NCBI GenBank assembly: GCA_037975125.1
Contig: CM075857.1
Span: 23,144,310-23,208,309 of the forward strand
Reading direction: 5' to 3'
Source: Latrodectus hesperus
Lineage: Eukaryota > Arthropoda > Arachnida > Araneae > Theridiidae
DNA length: 64,000 nucleotides
The notes under the pieces were generated by a model, which saw only the letters and a list, made by a program, of their open reading frames with translations, had not been told where the DNA came from and did not search any database. Below, piece by piece: positions 34,821 to 48,154 of this stretch. The translations under genes and the position numbers were made by a program. The stretch's first letter is position 1, and each line of letters starts with the position of its first letter.

Positions 34821-35711
34821 ATGAGTAAAATGTCAAAATTTGCTCGAAGAGTTGATCAGTTAGATTCTATTTTCTTAGATGATGAATTATCATCATTACT
34901 AACGACTCATTATCGGAAATCTTTTAAGTATTTATCAAACTCAGTTGTAACTGGCATAGGTCCTGAATTGGATATACTGTTTAAATTTCTCTTCAAATAT
35001 CTTCCTCTTCGAACTTTTGGGAGTACATTCGGCCAGAACCTATTCCAACTTCAATATCGAAATGCTTATGATAACAAACCAGCAACAAACAACAAACTTG
35101 CTATTTTTGCATTCGCCAGCATTTGCATTCCTTGGTTTTGGGAAAGAATAGTGCGACGATATCTCATTATTCCAGGATCAGAACGTAATATAAGTGCTAT
35201 CGATATTACCTATACTTTCGAACAAAATTTTGATGCCTTGTATAAAATCTTGACTTTGATTAACTTTTGTATATTCTTACAAAAAGGTAAATTTCCATCA
35301 ATTTTGGAACGAATTTTTAAAATAAGGCCTCTATATTCAGCTCCTCAGGATATACGCCGTGTAATGGATGATAATGTTCACAGAGAGCTACTCTGGTATG
35401 GTATGTCAGAGTTTTTGGGTTTTATCTTACCTTTAATAAACTTTCATAAAATAAAAGGTTTTGTGCAACGAACTTTCTTATCAAGATCTTATAAGCACTA
35501 CAGAAAGTTTTTTCTCCAAGATAATGAATGTCAAATTTGTGGTGGAATTCCTAACTTCCCATACACTATAGGATGTTCTCATGTATTTTGCTATTATTGC
35601 ATAGCTAGTATTGTCATGGCAGACCCACAATATTTGTGTTTTGATTGTGGTGTGAAAGCTGATGGCTTAGAAAACATAAAACCATTGTCTGCTAATAAAA
35701 CGTTAAAGTAA
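34821..35711 (+). CDS. PEX2: PEX2: peroxisome biogenesis factor 2 (RING E3 ligase), single exon
   Basis: PEX2 is an integral peroxisomal membrane RING protein. With PEX10 and PEX12 it forms the ubiquitin ligase that mono-ubiquitinates PEX5 for its recycling during matrix protein import. The 296-residue frame matches the family in length (human 305). The Pex2/Pex12 N-terminal membrane region spans about residues 20-215. INFCIFLQKGKFPSILER (147-164) and HRELLWYGMSEFLGFILPLI (187-206) are strongly conserved segments. The C-terminal RING has C237-x2-C240, C252-x-H254, C257-x2-C260 and C273-x2-C276, all present. The coding region is uninterrupted, as in vertebrate PEX2. A second ATG three codons in (34830) is an alternative start. 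No close AATAAA is visible; one occurs at 36338-36343. Confidence 0.96.
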   Translation: MSKMSKFARRVDQLDSIFLDDELSSLLTTHYRKSFKYLSNSVVTGIGPELDILFKFLFKYLPLRTFGSTFGQNLFQLQYRNAYDNKPATNNKLAIFAFASICIPWFWERIVRRYLIIPGSERNISAIDITYTFEQNFDALYKILTLINFCIFLQKGKFPSILERIFKIRPLYSAPQDIRRVMDDNVHRELLWYGMSEFLGFILPLINFHKIKGFVQRTFLSRSYKHYRKFFLQDNECQICGGIPNFPYTIGCSHVFCYYCIASIVMADPQYLCFDCGVKADGLENIKPLSANKTLK

Positions 35712-36639
35712 TTAAGTTAATAATGGTTTTGTTTAACATTCTATAAATTATAAAAAAATAAGATACATATTATTTATAACATGTCAAATATAGACATGGG
35801 TTCGAAAGCTATACTTCATATATTTATCTATAGATGTTGATTGTTAAAACTGTATATATACTTGTAATAATTTTATCTATGAATATATAGTATTAATTAA
35901 ATGTTGTGAAATTGTCAACATATTGCGATGTTTTATTTTAGTGAAATCCTGCAGATTCATTAGCCTCTATCTTCTTGACAATCAATTGTGTTTTTTTAGT
36001 GAAATCATGATTGATTAATTAGTTTTTATACTCATATTTTAAAATGTTTGTAATAAGTTATATATACACAGTAGTAGTAATATTTTTCTTAAAATTTTTT
36101 GTCAAAACATTGTTCAGCTTGCATTTTATATTGGGATAATTATAAATGTTAATTTTCTATAGACAGTTTCTTTTTACAAACATATGTTAATTAATATGAA
36201 ACACTTATTCAAAATAGTACATTTTAGGCTTATAAAATATTTGTTTTTAAAACATTCATTTAAACTTTTTAAAGATATTTAGTATGAATTATTAGCCCAC
36301 TATTAATTAACACTAAAAAAAAGAAGGACTTGAAGAAAATAAAGAGTAAAATTTTTATTTTAATTTAGAAGAGAAATTTTAATCACAAACTGATAGGAAA
36401 AGGCAGCTGGGACATGTTAAATAGGTCTTGGTTGCAATATCCTCCAAGTCCAATGATACCTTTAACAGTGGCAGGTCAGGTATTGGAGGGTCTTCTGCTT
36501 GATCCCTGCTTCTAAATTCCAAAGACTCCAACTTGGGTGTTGCCATCTAACTCGTAAAGCCCAACTCTGGGCTAGGGACAGGAAAGTATGATAGTGCAAC
36601 AACAAATTGATTGGAAAAGAGAAATATTTATATCACTTT
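35712..36639. other. Intergenic, 3' of PEX2
   Basis: Probable PEX2 3'UTR at first, then a less AT-rich patch at 36395-36595 (contains GGTCTTGGTTGCAATATCC and CCCAACTCTGGGCTAGG) that looks like an old repeat but matches none of the families defined here. Possible AATAAA at 36338. Confidence 0.4.
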
Positions 36640-37190
36640 AGCAGTTCTGATTTGGGTAAAACATCATGGAACTGTGTGGGTTTGTCGCAGTTATCTTGCC
36701 AACCTAAATTACATGACTACATGCAATATTGGGTTACCAAATACGGATGACGCTCAATCTTCAATTTTATAACTGCTATTTTAAATTTCAAATATTTCAT
36801 TAGAATTACTTACTACAGAAATATTAAATTGCTAATAACTAGAAACTAATTTTTACAATATTACATAATAAAAAACAAATATAAATTAAGTAAGCAGTCT
36901 ACAATAAGTTATGTGCCTGGTCAATAAAACTAAAAGTGCCCACCTTAAAAGAACTGCAGCGTAGCACAATTTACCTTAAAGACAACTGGACGATATAGCA
37001 AAATTTGTAATGTAAACAAAGTATATTTTTAGGAAAACTTGAATTTTAAATAATCGGACAGTGATGCCTACTTTAAAAAACCTCAGTGTAGCACACAGAA
37101 ACAACCAAAGGGTTACTAACACACAAAACAAATTTCACACATGTACATGATCCATGTTACATTATACAAAAAAAAAAAAAAAAAAAATTC
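36640..37190 (+). mobile_element. Element C3, diverged relative of the 128-bp repeat element
   Basis: Shares the left-end block with C1 (CCAACCTAAATTAC, then a TGAC/CTAC run) and the unit motifs GTCAATAAAACTAAA, GTGCCCACCTTAAAA and CCTCAGTGTAGC. It also shares the right block GGGTTACTAACACACAAAAC. It ends in an A-rich run (37170-37187). Terminal inverted repeats are not clear in this copy. Confidence 0.55.
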
Positions 37191-37252
37191 CGACTTGTCA
37201 AACCTGTTTGCCGCATTTTGTTGACAACACTTAATGGTAGTCTTCAGTCTTG

Positions 37253-37425
37253 ATTTGTTTGTTTATTGCTCACCTGTCATTTTTACACTAGAGCTAAGTA
37301 GACCAGGTCCTAAATTGTAAATTCCAAACTGCTGCAAATATCTAAACCTATGGGAAGTTGGAATTTGAACTTACAAACTGTTGAACTGAAATCCAGAGCA
37401 CTAATCATTCAGCTGCAGCTAGGCT
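37253..37425 (-). mobile_element. SINE family A, near full-length
   Basis: On the minus strand: head AGCTGAATGATTAGTGCTC, B-box-like GTTCAAATTCC, then the family tail (TTTAGATATTTGCAGC, CTTAGCTCTAGTGT, AAACAAACAAA). The head is joined directly to the tail, the normal arrangement for this family. Confidence 0.7.
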
Positions 37426-37439
37426 CAAGCAGTTCTGAT

Positions 37440-38276
37440 CCTCACATTTTTATATGAATCGTAAAATTCCTGAATAATGCTCTAGAATGGCAATTGATTA
37501 TAATTAAGAGACTCTAGATATCAATCATGTGATTTGATGCTGTGTTTTATCCAAATGGGTTGTGGCAATAAGGAAAAATATTATGGCCTGTTTCAATACA
37601 TAGGAGCACTTTATTTTTGTAGTGTATCATGCCAAAACTGTTAAATTAGTAAACTTCACAATATTAAGAACAATTTTAGCCATAATACAGTTTTAGATAT
37701 TCTTTTTTATATGCTTAGAAAATGATTGCTTAATAGGATAACTAGACAATGGAAATTTCTGAGCCTTAACTAATCCAAATGTAAAAATAAAATTCCTTAT
37801 TGTTAATGAGGAAGAATAAAAATAAGTAAAACTACATGCATGTAAATTACTGAATTAAGTTTAAAGAGAGGAGGGGAATTATAATAAAATTGTGAAATTT
37901 TTTTTATAATAGATTAACAAAATGTGAATATTTCAAATTACAAACCAAAAAAGAAAAGTAATGAATTTGAATTCTGATTTTAAATCAAATAGGTAATTAA
38001 GTAAAGTTTTTATGAAAGTCAAAAGTGAGTAAAAAAATACTAGCTTTCATTAATTGCTGAACACATAAATATTCAAACACCATAACATCTAAAAAAATTT
38101 ACAATTAAACATAAAGAATATATTTTATAATGATTGCCATATTTTTTAACACCTTGGGTAGGGCAAATTAGGAGGAAAAAGTAGAATAAACATTATAATT
38201 TTCTTACTCTTATTTCCAATATCCAGTTATTAGGATTTTACCTTTTACAGAACTACAAGGGTTAGAAGTAAACACA
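37440..38276. other. Intergenic spacer
   Basis: AT-rich, no recognisable gene, RNA or repeat. Confidence 0.5.
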
Positions 38277-38290
38277 TTTTGCATAATGGG

Positions 38291-38402
38291 TTTGGTTTGG
38301 TTGTCGCTCAACGGTCATTTTTTGCACAAGAGGGCTAATTAGACCGGGACTTTCGGTTTAAAGTGGAATCCGAACCACTACAAACATCCATGCCCAAGGT
38401 GG
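38291..38402 (-). mobile_element. SINE/LINE family-A tail, 112 bp, with 14-bp TSD
   Basis: Flanked by perfect 14-bp repeats TTTTGCATAATGGG (38277-38290 and 38403-38416). Minus strand: CCACCTTGGGCATGGATG, GGTTCGGATTCCAC, GTCCCGGTCTAATTAGCCC, TGCAAAAAATGACC, ending ACAACCAAACCAAA. It stops exactly where the LINE ORF segment begins in the 8556-9104 chimera, so it is a 5'-truncated insertion of the shared tail, derived from either the LINE or the SINE. The sequence is well preserved, hence recent. Confidence 0.9.
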
Positions 38403-38419
38403 TTTTGCATAATGGGGCA

Positions 38420-39548
38420 TCCTGTGGGCAAGCCATTGTGACCCTGAAAGTGGATCCTCCTAATTTGAAGCAAGACCAAGCAGAAAATTCCTAGACATTG
38501 CCTGCCATGTCCAGAGGCATTGTCACCTACCTAAATATATTTTACATACTTCAGCTGTTATTAATTGAATATAATTTATCTTGGGTTAGATTCAGATTCA
38601 AACTCACTACCTTCTTGATAATGATGATGATGCCACCCATAATCAACATGGACACTATTTTCACTGTATATATTGCTCAAGTTTTTTTAAATTTGTGTAG
38701 GGTCTAAATATAAATTTTTTTCTCAAATAAATGAAAACATTTTATTATACAATCTCAATTGTAGTTTTCTGTCACACAATCAGAAAATTATAAATTTCTT
38801 GATTGTGTAATCAGAAAAAAGAGAGAAATTATTTTTGTAATGTTTTCTGTGTAACAGTAAAATTCGTAAACTGTGACACACAGTCAGAAAATTAGATTGT
38901 TTAATGATTGAACCAGAAACTAATAATTCGCATTATGTCAATTATCTGATGACAATCAAAAAAAAAAAAAATTGGTTGCAAAATGTTTAAATGATATACC
39001 TTACAATGGTTTAATTCTAACAAGCTTATTATATATGCAATTGGAACAGTTACATTTTTCATGAAAATTATAAGTACTGTTATTGCACAAAACTAAAATA
39101 TAACAACTATAACTATTTAGTTTTTTAATTATATTCTGAGATAAATATTCTTGGTATAATAAAACAATTAAAATGCATATTATTTAAATATTTGAAATCA
39201 GTATCAATATTCAGTAGTAATATATTCAAATATAATGCATCTTTCTTAATTCTTTTTTTATATTTTATCAGAAAGCTTATCACAGCTAAATCTAAAATTA
39301 ATTGCTTTCACAAAATATTTCTTGCTGTAAATTCTCTTCTCCTGACTAGGCAGTTTCATTAATGAGGGCAAATCTCTAAGAGTGCTTTTTTGGAAGTTTT
39401 ATTAAAATGTCATCAGATTTTATCTTCTTTAAAATGTCCAGAGTCATCAGCATGGAAGAGTGAGATATGGATTTAATTAATGAACTAAGATAAAGGCAGA
39501 TTTAAAATGTATTACAAAGTAAATTGAGTGTTGCATCCACATTTATAA
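38420..39548. other. Intergenic spacer
   Basis: AT-rich with an A12-type run near 38958-38972; a few inexact repeats of GTCACACAATCAGAAAATTA around 38770-38900. No gene recognised. Confidence 0.45.
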
Positions 39549-40250
39549 GTCATTGTGATTTGACATAATCACAGTTTTGTTACATAAATAATTATAAACA
39601 CTTTAAATCTATGTGTTATGTCTAATTTACTTTAACGACATTGCACAAAATGACCATGCTGGTAGACACTACCCTTATAGCCCTACAAAAAATTTTTTTA
39701 AGATAAACAAAATTTATTATTTGATATACACTGTTGCGAAACTTGATTACATTCTACCCAGTCGGGTTTTTTTTTTAAAACTTTTTGTGACCATTTGAAC
39801 TATTTTTATTTTATAAGTCCTTAATATAAGTGTAGCTGTTTATTGTGAATATCTTGAATTCCTCTTCTATAAAAACTTTTCAAATGGAAAGTTAAATAAT
39901 TAAAGCATTTTGAAAATAGGAGGAATATAAGAATATGTTCATAAATTCATTCTTCGAATGAGTCAGTATTTGCTATCAGCACAAAAGAATGGCTTTGAGG
40001 TAACTCTAATTATAAGTCCCTATGATTTTGCATAATCTCAGCTTGTTTCAGAAATTATTATAAACATTTTAAATCGATGGTCCATGTCATATATCCTTTA
40101 ACAAAATGACCTTTCCCTAATGAGCCTTTTTTAAAAAAATTTTCAAGAAAATAAAATCCATAATTTAATATTAATTGTAAAGTTTGATAACATTCCATCC
40201 AGTACTTTTTTATGAGCACTTGAAGAATTTTTATTTTAAAAATTCCGAGT
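39549..40250. repeat. Diverged direct duplication, about 465-bp offset
   Basis: Two similar blocks in the same orientation, 39549-39830 and 40012-40250. Shared motifs in order: ATAAGTC...TATGATTT/GTGATTTGACATAATC, ATTATAAACA.TTTAAATC, CTTTAACxxxxTGxxC, AAAATTT..TAAGAxAA, TTGATxACATTCxxCCCAGT and GAA.xATTTTTATTTTA. An old tandem duplication or two copies of an unknown repeat. Confidence 0.5.
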
Positions 40251-40672
40251 TTCTATAAATTTATTTGTAAAAATGATGCATATCTTAAATTTTTTTGTAA
40301 AAATTTTAAAGTTTCTAACTAAACAAAAATTTAAATGCAATGACATATTTTTTAATTTTACTGGGATGACTTTGCATTTATTTTATGAAATAATAAAAGA
40401 AATATTTTGGAGTATGCAGTAAATTTTGATGCAAACTTTTTTCAGTTACTATGATTGATATTGGACTTTAAAAGTTTTTACACACATAATATAGTTTAAA
40501 TAATAATTTTATTTTTATGTGAACAGTCATAAATTCAGCAATTTACCCTTTAGTTTAATTACATTAGTTATAAAAATCACAAATAAAAGGAATCTATATG
40601 TGTAATATATATAGTATTTTTGTTTAAAATTTTATAATTATAGGATGAAATAAAATTTTGGAATGTTTTAGG

Positions 40673-40820
40673 GTTCGTTTGTTGCTTAGTGTTTAAATAA
40701 GGCGGCTAATTTAGCTGCATCTGCAATTTAAAAGTAATTCTAAATTGCAATAGATTTCAATATTTGAAATAGAAATCAAAACATAGAGTTGAAGTGGAAA
40801 GTGCTGACCATTCATTTTAG
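40673..40820 (-). mobile_element. SINE family A, old copy
   Basis: Recognisable by GTTTGTTGCTTAGTG, GGCTAATTTAGCTGCATC, GCAATTTAAAAGTAATTC and the head remnant AGTTGAAGTGGAAAGTGC and TGACCATTCA. Heavily substituted. Confidence 0.55.
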
Positions 40821-41820
40821 AGAAATTAGAAGGATATACCATTAAAAATATGAGGACGAAACAGTAAAAATAATAAATATCATCTAAGGATCTGCTATTA
40901 AGAATAAACTGACCAAATTTAGTTTCCAAAGAAAGTTGGTTTTAATATTTCTTCACATAGTTTTTATCATTTATAAAGTTAAATGAGTATTAATAATTTA
41001 TCAAAAGTTATCAAGTAAATATCAGACAAATAAATAGTATATAATAAAGTTTTGAATTTCTAATTTTTTCAGGTTTAAAATAGCAATTTATATATTGCTA
41101 AACAGTTGGAGAAATAGCTTCCAAAGAAGCCTATTAAAAATACTGTTATTATAACTTGCAGGGTAAAAAATTGTGAAAGTCTAGACACATAAACCATAGT
41201 ACTCAACAAGAACAAAAATGTTTTATCATACATAAAACAGAACAATTGGTATTCTGCATTGAAAGATCAGGTTTTTAAGTAGTACACCTAAGTGAGTGAT
41301 TTTTTATGCATCCAGAGCAAGGTGGGCATTGAGGAGACTAAATTAATCAGTGAACCACCACACGATTTTGAAATGAACACCTCAGACCATAGATAGAGAT
41401 ATTAAATTTTTTAAGTCATGTCCTCCTCTATTTCAATTAGGAATTTTTGAGAAGAAAACAAAATATACACAAGTTTTATACTTCTTCCTGAATTGTAGTA
41501 TTTTTAATTTTAATAACTTAAACTATAAAGGTAAGATTTTTTTTGCATGCTTGCTAGAATCAATATGGACACATACTTTATATATATGTATAATATTAAG
41601 AAAAAGTTTAAGGAAGTTATTTTTCTTTCTTTGAATTTTGTACATATAATCACATACAATATAGAAAATTCTATGTATAACAGTAGAAAACTGATTTTTA
41701 TTTGCAGTATTACATATTGCTATTTATTTAAGTGCAAAAATATGTTTTCATGCAAACTAGTAAGATAAAATAACATCAATTAATAATTAAAAACTTTTAT
41801 CAGATAGCAATAACAACACA
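40821..41820. other. Intergenic, 3' of NDUFB8
   Basis: AT-rich DNA between the convergent PEX2 and NDUFB8 genes. No recognisable feature. Confidence 0.45.
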
Positions 41821-41826
41821 TTTATT
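41821..41826 (-). terminator. NDUFB8 polyadenylation signal
   Basis: AATAAA on the minus strand 57 bp after the NDUFB8 stop codon, a typical distance. Confidence 0.7.
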
Positions 41827-41882
41827 GTCTACAGATAATTCCATACTTTTACAAAACATAACTCTTGCATTGAATAATTTTT

Positions 41883-43262
41883 TTATTCGTCTGATTCAAA
41901 AGTATAATACACATGTCCAGAATAAGGAAACTGTTTTGGAATCTGAAAGGAACAATATATTAATTATATTCACTGTTTGAAATTAACTATTTTCACTGAA
42001 AGCAATTCTGATAATATATGCTAGATAATAATATTAATTCATTAATATTACACTATGAACAGCAGAGGTATAATTGATAGTAATTATAAGAGTCCTAAAG
42101 TAAGTAAACTTAATATAAGAAAAGCATTTATATGAATAGTTTTTAATGCACAGATAAGTGCATATTTTTGTTACTTAAAGTAAAAGATAATAAAAAATTA
42201 AAGTAATAAATTAAAAATACATTTAATCAGTTAAAAGCTTTGTACTTAATTCATATTCTGAAATAATCCTTTTCAAAGTAAATAAAAAAGAGAGAGATTT
42301 TCCTGAGCAATTAGTCTATTCCTCTTTTCAAATCTTATTAGATATCAAGGAATAGAGTTCAAAGAGACCAGTCTTTATATTTCTTTATTTAAAAAATAAA
42401 TCTAAAGTTATGAAATAACTGATTAACAGAATAGCTATATAAACTATTTAGGCTAATAATGATAAAATGTTGTATCTTTAAAATTAAAAGGGGACATTTT
42501 TTTAAAATGAACACTATAACTTTATATTTAATGTATAAAGTAGGTAAAATCCATTTAATCTGTCTGAAAAAGAAAGAGATAATGGAGAACATATATTAAA
42601 TATCCTGTTGATATATATATATATATATATAACAGGATATTTAAACACAAACTAAATTTTTAAATGCTACCAAAGAGAGTATTAATGAATAAATATTAAA
42701 AAATAATTATAATATAAAATACCAACATTTACAGTAGACATTAGAATATTGGAAACAATGCCATTCATACAGCATTTTTTAAATCAAAATAAATTAATAC
42801 TTTAGAAAATTATTACAATCAAAAAGTTTAAAATTTATATATATATTTTTTAATGGTGATGAAATAAGATATTACAAAAAGAAAGCAATTGTTCAAACAG
42901 GTAATAACTTTAACTGCATGCCTTCAAAATATATTTGAACAGGAATAGCACAAATAGAATTTTTAAAAATGTCTAAATGAAATTTTTCTTCTGTGATTCT
43001 ATAGGTACCCAAAACCCAGTGTGTGTGCAAATGCTATTGTCAAACTCTACAACTTCAAGAGCAATAGGATTTTTTCAAACCAAATTAATTCTTTGCAGAT
43101 AAATACGCTAATGATCTTTGGGTAACTATTTCAAGACAAAACTACATTTTTTATCCTTGAATTTTCATTATTAACTTCATTTTTATACCCATGAAATAAG
43201 AAACTTCTTCAATCCCAGATAGTTATTAGTGAATGTAACTTAGTTTTCCACTACTTTTATTA

Positions 43263-43354
<92 letters not shown>

Positions 43355-46300
43355 TAAATAAGCAATAAAATATTAAAAAGGAGTTTTATGATGGAAATAT
43401 AGAATACTTTGTAAGGAAAAGAATTCCCTCATTAAAATTGGTTTGTTTATTGTTCAACAATATTTTTCACATAAAATTTTTACAGTTCAAACAGGATTCT
43501 GAATCACTACATACATCTAATATAAAGGTAAAATTTAAACCAATCACTGAACACTAACCATTTGAAAACCTCATTACTTTGAAAATATGTAAAAGTATTG
43601 TGATAAGAATAACATAAATAAAGGAACATTCAATGAAAAGTCTTTTCTAATTCTTAAAATTTTGAATCTGTAATTTGAAGATTGTTTGATGTTTAAATGA
43701 TCTGAAAGAATATTGAAAATATTTAGATAAAATAAAATTATGCAAAGAAAAGAGAATTATTCTTCTCTTTAATAATAAGACCTTCAAGTCAAGCAAATCT
43801 ATAATATTGAATTACTATTTTTAGTTCACAACTCACACATCAGTTTTCAATATAATACAAAGTTTTAAATTAAAAGATTGCCCTTCAAACTGAGGGTTTT
43901 AAAAATTTATCAAGATTAATAAAATGAATATCAATATAGAAGTTGTTTTTTTCAATATTTCACTATGGAATAAAGTTAGAATATGTAATCAGTCATTAAA
44001 TTCTTTATGTCACATGTTTTGTTGAATGAAATTGTGGAATTTTCGGATTAGCTTACATTGTATATATTAATGAGAATACAAAGGAAACTTAAAGAAAATT
44101 TCAGAAATGGAAAATCTAAATGGAAGAGGAAGTTAATACTAAGACAATTCCTTTGTGCTCGAGAGATTATTCAGCTGAGGGGAGAATATATATATATAAT
44201 TTCTTTAATAGCCAAATCATTATCTCATTCTTTTTTTCAAGAACTAATTTTTCTCAGGAAGTTGTCAATTCATCAAACTACCAAAATAATTTCAATTTAC
44301 CAGAAATACACTGTTTTTTTATATCAACAAACTTTAACAGAAATAAGTAATATTGATAATAAGTAATAATGAAACGTTTTCCCAGAGATTTGTGTAACTT
44401 AGAACCTCGAATGAGAAAGAAAACTGCTCTGGATCAAAAACTCATGATGGAAAAAAGCCAAATGTGAGATCAAGTCTGTTAAAACAAAACAGGTCGAACA
44501 TATGGTTTCTCTTGGAGAAGATTACTTCACCTATGCAGCATGCTTCAAAAACTGTACCTATGCCCATATTCGGAAGTTTATTACAGACGCTGAAGGATGG
44601 TTAAAGCCGTCTTAAGATGGTAAGACAAAGACAAATGCTTAAAACAGATTATATTATGAATGATCAAAATATAAAACTGTAACAAGAAATGTTTAGAAAA
44701 TGAAATTGTAAATTATACTCAAATTTACTTTTTTTTTATGACAGAAACACATTTAAATTCTGAACTAGTTCTATTTAATTTTGCAGTCAAATGAATTTTT
44801 TTATAATAAATTTATTTCAGAGCAAATATACATAGTTAGATTGACCTTTCTCAAAGCTATTGAAACCAATGATAATCACTTTTGTAAAGTTTTATTTTAC
44901 AATTAAAATTAAAATTATGAAACTGAAATATGTATTACAGAATAATAAAGAAATATATGAACATGAATGCAAATAATAACGTAATGAAATAATCACTTAC
45001 CATTTTAAGATCTACAGGTGCTGAAATATCATAATAGATTATAATAGTATATAAAGTGACACCACTTGCCAAGTAAAGAAATTGTTTCCATCTGAGAAAT
45101 ATGAAAAAAATCAAAGTTTATTCTAAAAAGTATCTAACAGAAAATATTTACATTTACTTTAAAATGAGAAATATTTTACGTTTATTAATTTTTATTCATA
45201 CTAATTGAATATATGACAAAATATGAAATTTTAATCTTTAAAAAATGAAAATAACATTTATAATGTAAAATTTATTATCAGGAAGTTTATTCTATAAAAT
45301 GTTTTGATGAATTCTATTTTGCTTAGAGTTTTCTGTCTGCACCAACCTATAACTTTTTATCTTTTAAAAATATATTACAAATACAAAGTGAATAAATTTT
45401 GTTGTATCAGTATTTATTACTATTAATGCTTGAGTCTAAATTAATGAAGGATTTCTTCTTCATCTTACCTATATATTTATTTTCAATTTACACAAAGTAG
45501 CAACTTCTCTAAATTAAATTAAGCTAATAAACCATAACATTAAGAATGCAGGCTAACTCCCCTTCCCCAAAGGTACATAAAATAATACGAACTAACTTCT
45601 TATATACTTCATTTTCAAAAATTTTTTTTACAAATATAGGTGTATCCAAAATAATTTACAATCCTTTATGCAGAATATTTTATGTTGAAATACAAATGAA
45701 CAAATGTACAATAATAAATTTTTAGGTGGATGCAAAAATTTGTTGTTTTCAATTATTGCAATGTAACTCAACTTAATAAATATCATGTGGAAATTTTATG
45801 TTACACTATTCACATCAATATAAAATGGAAGTTAAGATATTTAAAATATTTTAAGACACTGTGCTAATTCTGAAAACAATCAATTAATATAAAAAATTAT
45901 AAATTTATTATTGCATCAGTATTTCTGAAAAATTATTAAATTGGCATTTTGGGAAATAATTTAACAGGAAAAAAATATAAAGCATTACTATTTCTAAGCT
46001 GGTGGTCAAATAAAAATAATTTTTTATTAAAATGATGAAATTACAAGCATCAATTATTAAATTAACTTGCCTATCCTAATTTAATAGTTAAAAATTTCCT
46101 GCAATATATATTATAAAAAACAATCTCCATTAAATTCAGAATAGCTTATAAAATTCTCTCAACAATAAATTCCTTAAACTTTTCCCATGACTTAACATAT
46201 GTTGATAAAATATATATCACCATATTGAAAAAAGAATTCCTCAAGGAATTTTTTAATGCCACTGGCTAGGACTAAGGAAATGAAATTCATTTGCCATCTT

Positions 46301-48076
46301 TGAGCTATGTTCATAACATGATTCATGCACAATACTTAATATATATATAAATTCCAAAGTTTTTTCTTTAAATCCTTCAAAGATTGTTAATACAGAGAGA
46401 TTTAAAATTTGAGCAATTTCGGGGTTAACATTTTACAGTTATTGGGAAAACTTTTTTGTTGTATTCTTTAAGGTTAAAAGATTTAACAGTTTTCATGCCA
46501 TTTAAAATGAATAAATCAAGCCACAGATAAATATTATCTATTTTGAACAAATATCAAACAATGTGCATTGAAAAGGTTAACTTTATCTTATTATTATAAT
46601 TTCAAATGAAATGTCATCAATATGACAACATAGTTTGGCATGAAAGTTGGATACTCAATAATGATTTGCATTTATAGATTTTTTCTTTCATCTGTAACTA
46701 GTGGTTATTTGTGTTTACATAAGGCAAAAGAACTTTTATAACTTTTCAAGCAGTCCTTCACTAGTAGAAGATCTGAAAACAGTTTTAATTTCTCTGTAAT
46801 CACTATGACAACAGAATAACTTTTTTTAATAATGGTAAATAGGTTTGTAATGATGAATGAATTATTTACTGAACTTTTATATTCATAATATAGGAAATTA
46901 ACTAAAACCTTTTACTTCATTAAAAAAAATTGTCTCATGATCATTACACAGTTATATTCATTTAAAACCGTAATTATCTCTCCATAATTAAGCATATTAA
47001 TTTTGAATTTTGCATAGTAAAAAAAATTATTTTTAACAGCAATCATAAAATATTTGGTTTTCTTTTACAACCCTTCATTTCTTTTAATTTTATTTTGAAA
47101 CAGAAAAAAATATTGCAACTAAATGTTAATTGGAGAATATTAGTATTTTATACAAAGAAAATTTATTCATTAACATATTTAGTACTCTTATTTTTTAATG
47201 AAGCATTATAATTACATAAAAATATCAATATTTAACAATATTTAATGCAAATAGAGATTATGTGATGCTTATTAAGTTATAGCATCTATCAATTTAACAG
47301 TTAAATAAATTTTTATTAAATTTTAGTTTTTCTAGCATTAATAAAAATATTAAATTTTTAAATATTTTTTGAAAAAAAAATTCAATAACTTTTAAAGTCA
47401 CTTTTATTTTACAGCACAGAAAATACGTAGTCAATATGCAAGTAAGAAAAAACAAACATAACACACATACAAAGATTCATTAGAAATAATAAATTCAAAC
47501 TTGTTTTGTCACTCAATAATCATTTTTTACAACGAGGGTTAATTAAACTGGCATCTATGAATTAATATGGATTCTGTACTACTATGAACATTCAAACTTA
47601 AGATGGGATTCAAACTCATGAGCAGAGCATTAACCATTTGGCACCAACAATTCAAAACTACAGCAGAATTTAATGTTGTAGCTGGCCCAATATGTAAGCC
47701 ACAGATGGCTTGCATATTGGCCAGGGATAATTTAAACATTAGATGCTAAAAACAGGATCAGTGAGAATGTGTTACATTTGTGCATTTCTTTCTTTATAAA
47801 AAATAATTATCATATTAAAATAATTTTATAAATCTAAAATAAGCTGTTCAATGAATTGGAATCAGTAATAGAAGTTTTACCAAATATCAAGAAATATTGT
47901 TTTTATGTAATTAAAAACATAACATTGAATTCCACTATTGCAACTTTCAATAAGAATAGAAAAATTCCAAATTTATACTAAAAACTATAGTCAAGAATTT
48001 TTAATGAGATAAATATTGAAAAATGCTCTACTTTAAATTATAAAATGAAACAATGTATCAAGAAATCATTTGCACG

Positions 48077-48154
<78 letters not shown>

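Larger units (their letters stand above)
41943..45000 (-). other. NDUFB8 intron 4
   Basis: 3.1-kb intron containing an (AT)n-in-palindrome, an (AT)n(AG)n tract, an old family-A SINE and a PC4-like pseudogene, all listed separately. Open frames at 42389, 44058 and 44120 look spurious. Confidence 0.75.

Noticed and set aside
36640..37439. 12-bp direct repeats AGCAGTTCTGAT (36640-36651 and 37428-37439) as a TSD for element C3 plus SINE
   Set aside because: The interval contains two unrelated elements and neither ends exactly at these repeats; likely coincidence.
44058..44366. Open frames of 102 and 76 codons
   Set aside because: AT-rich composition, no family resemblance, overlapping frames; the real signal begins at 44369 (PC4-like).
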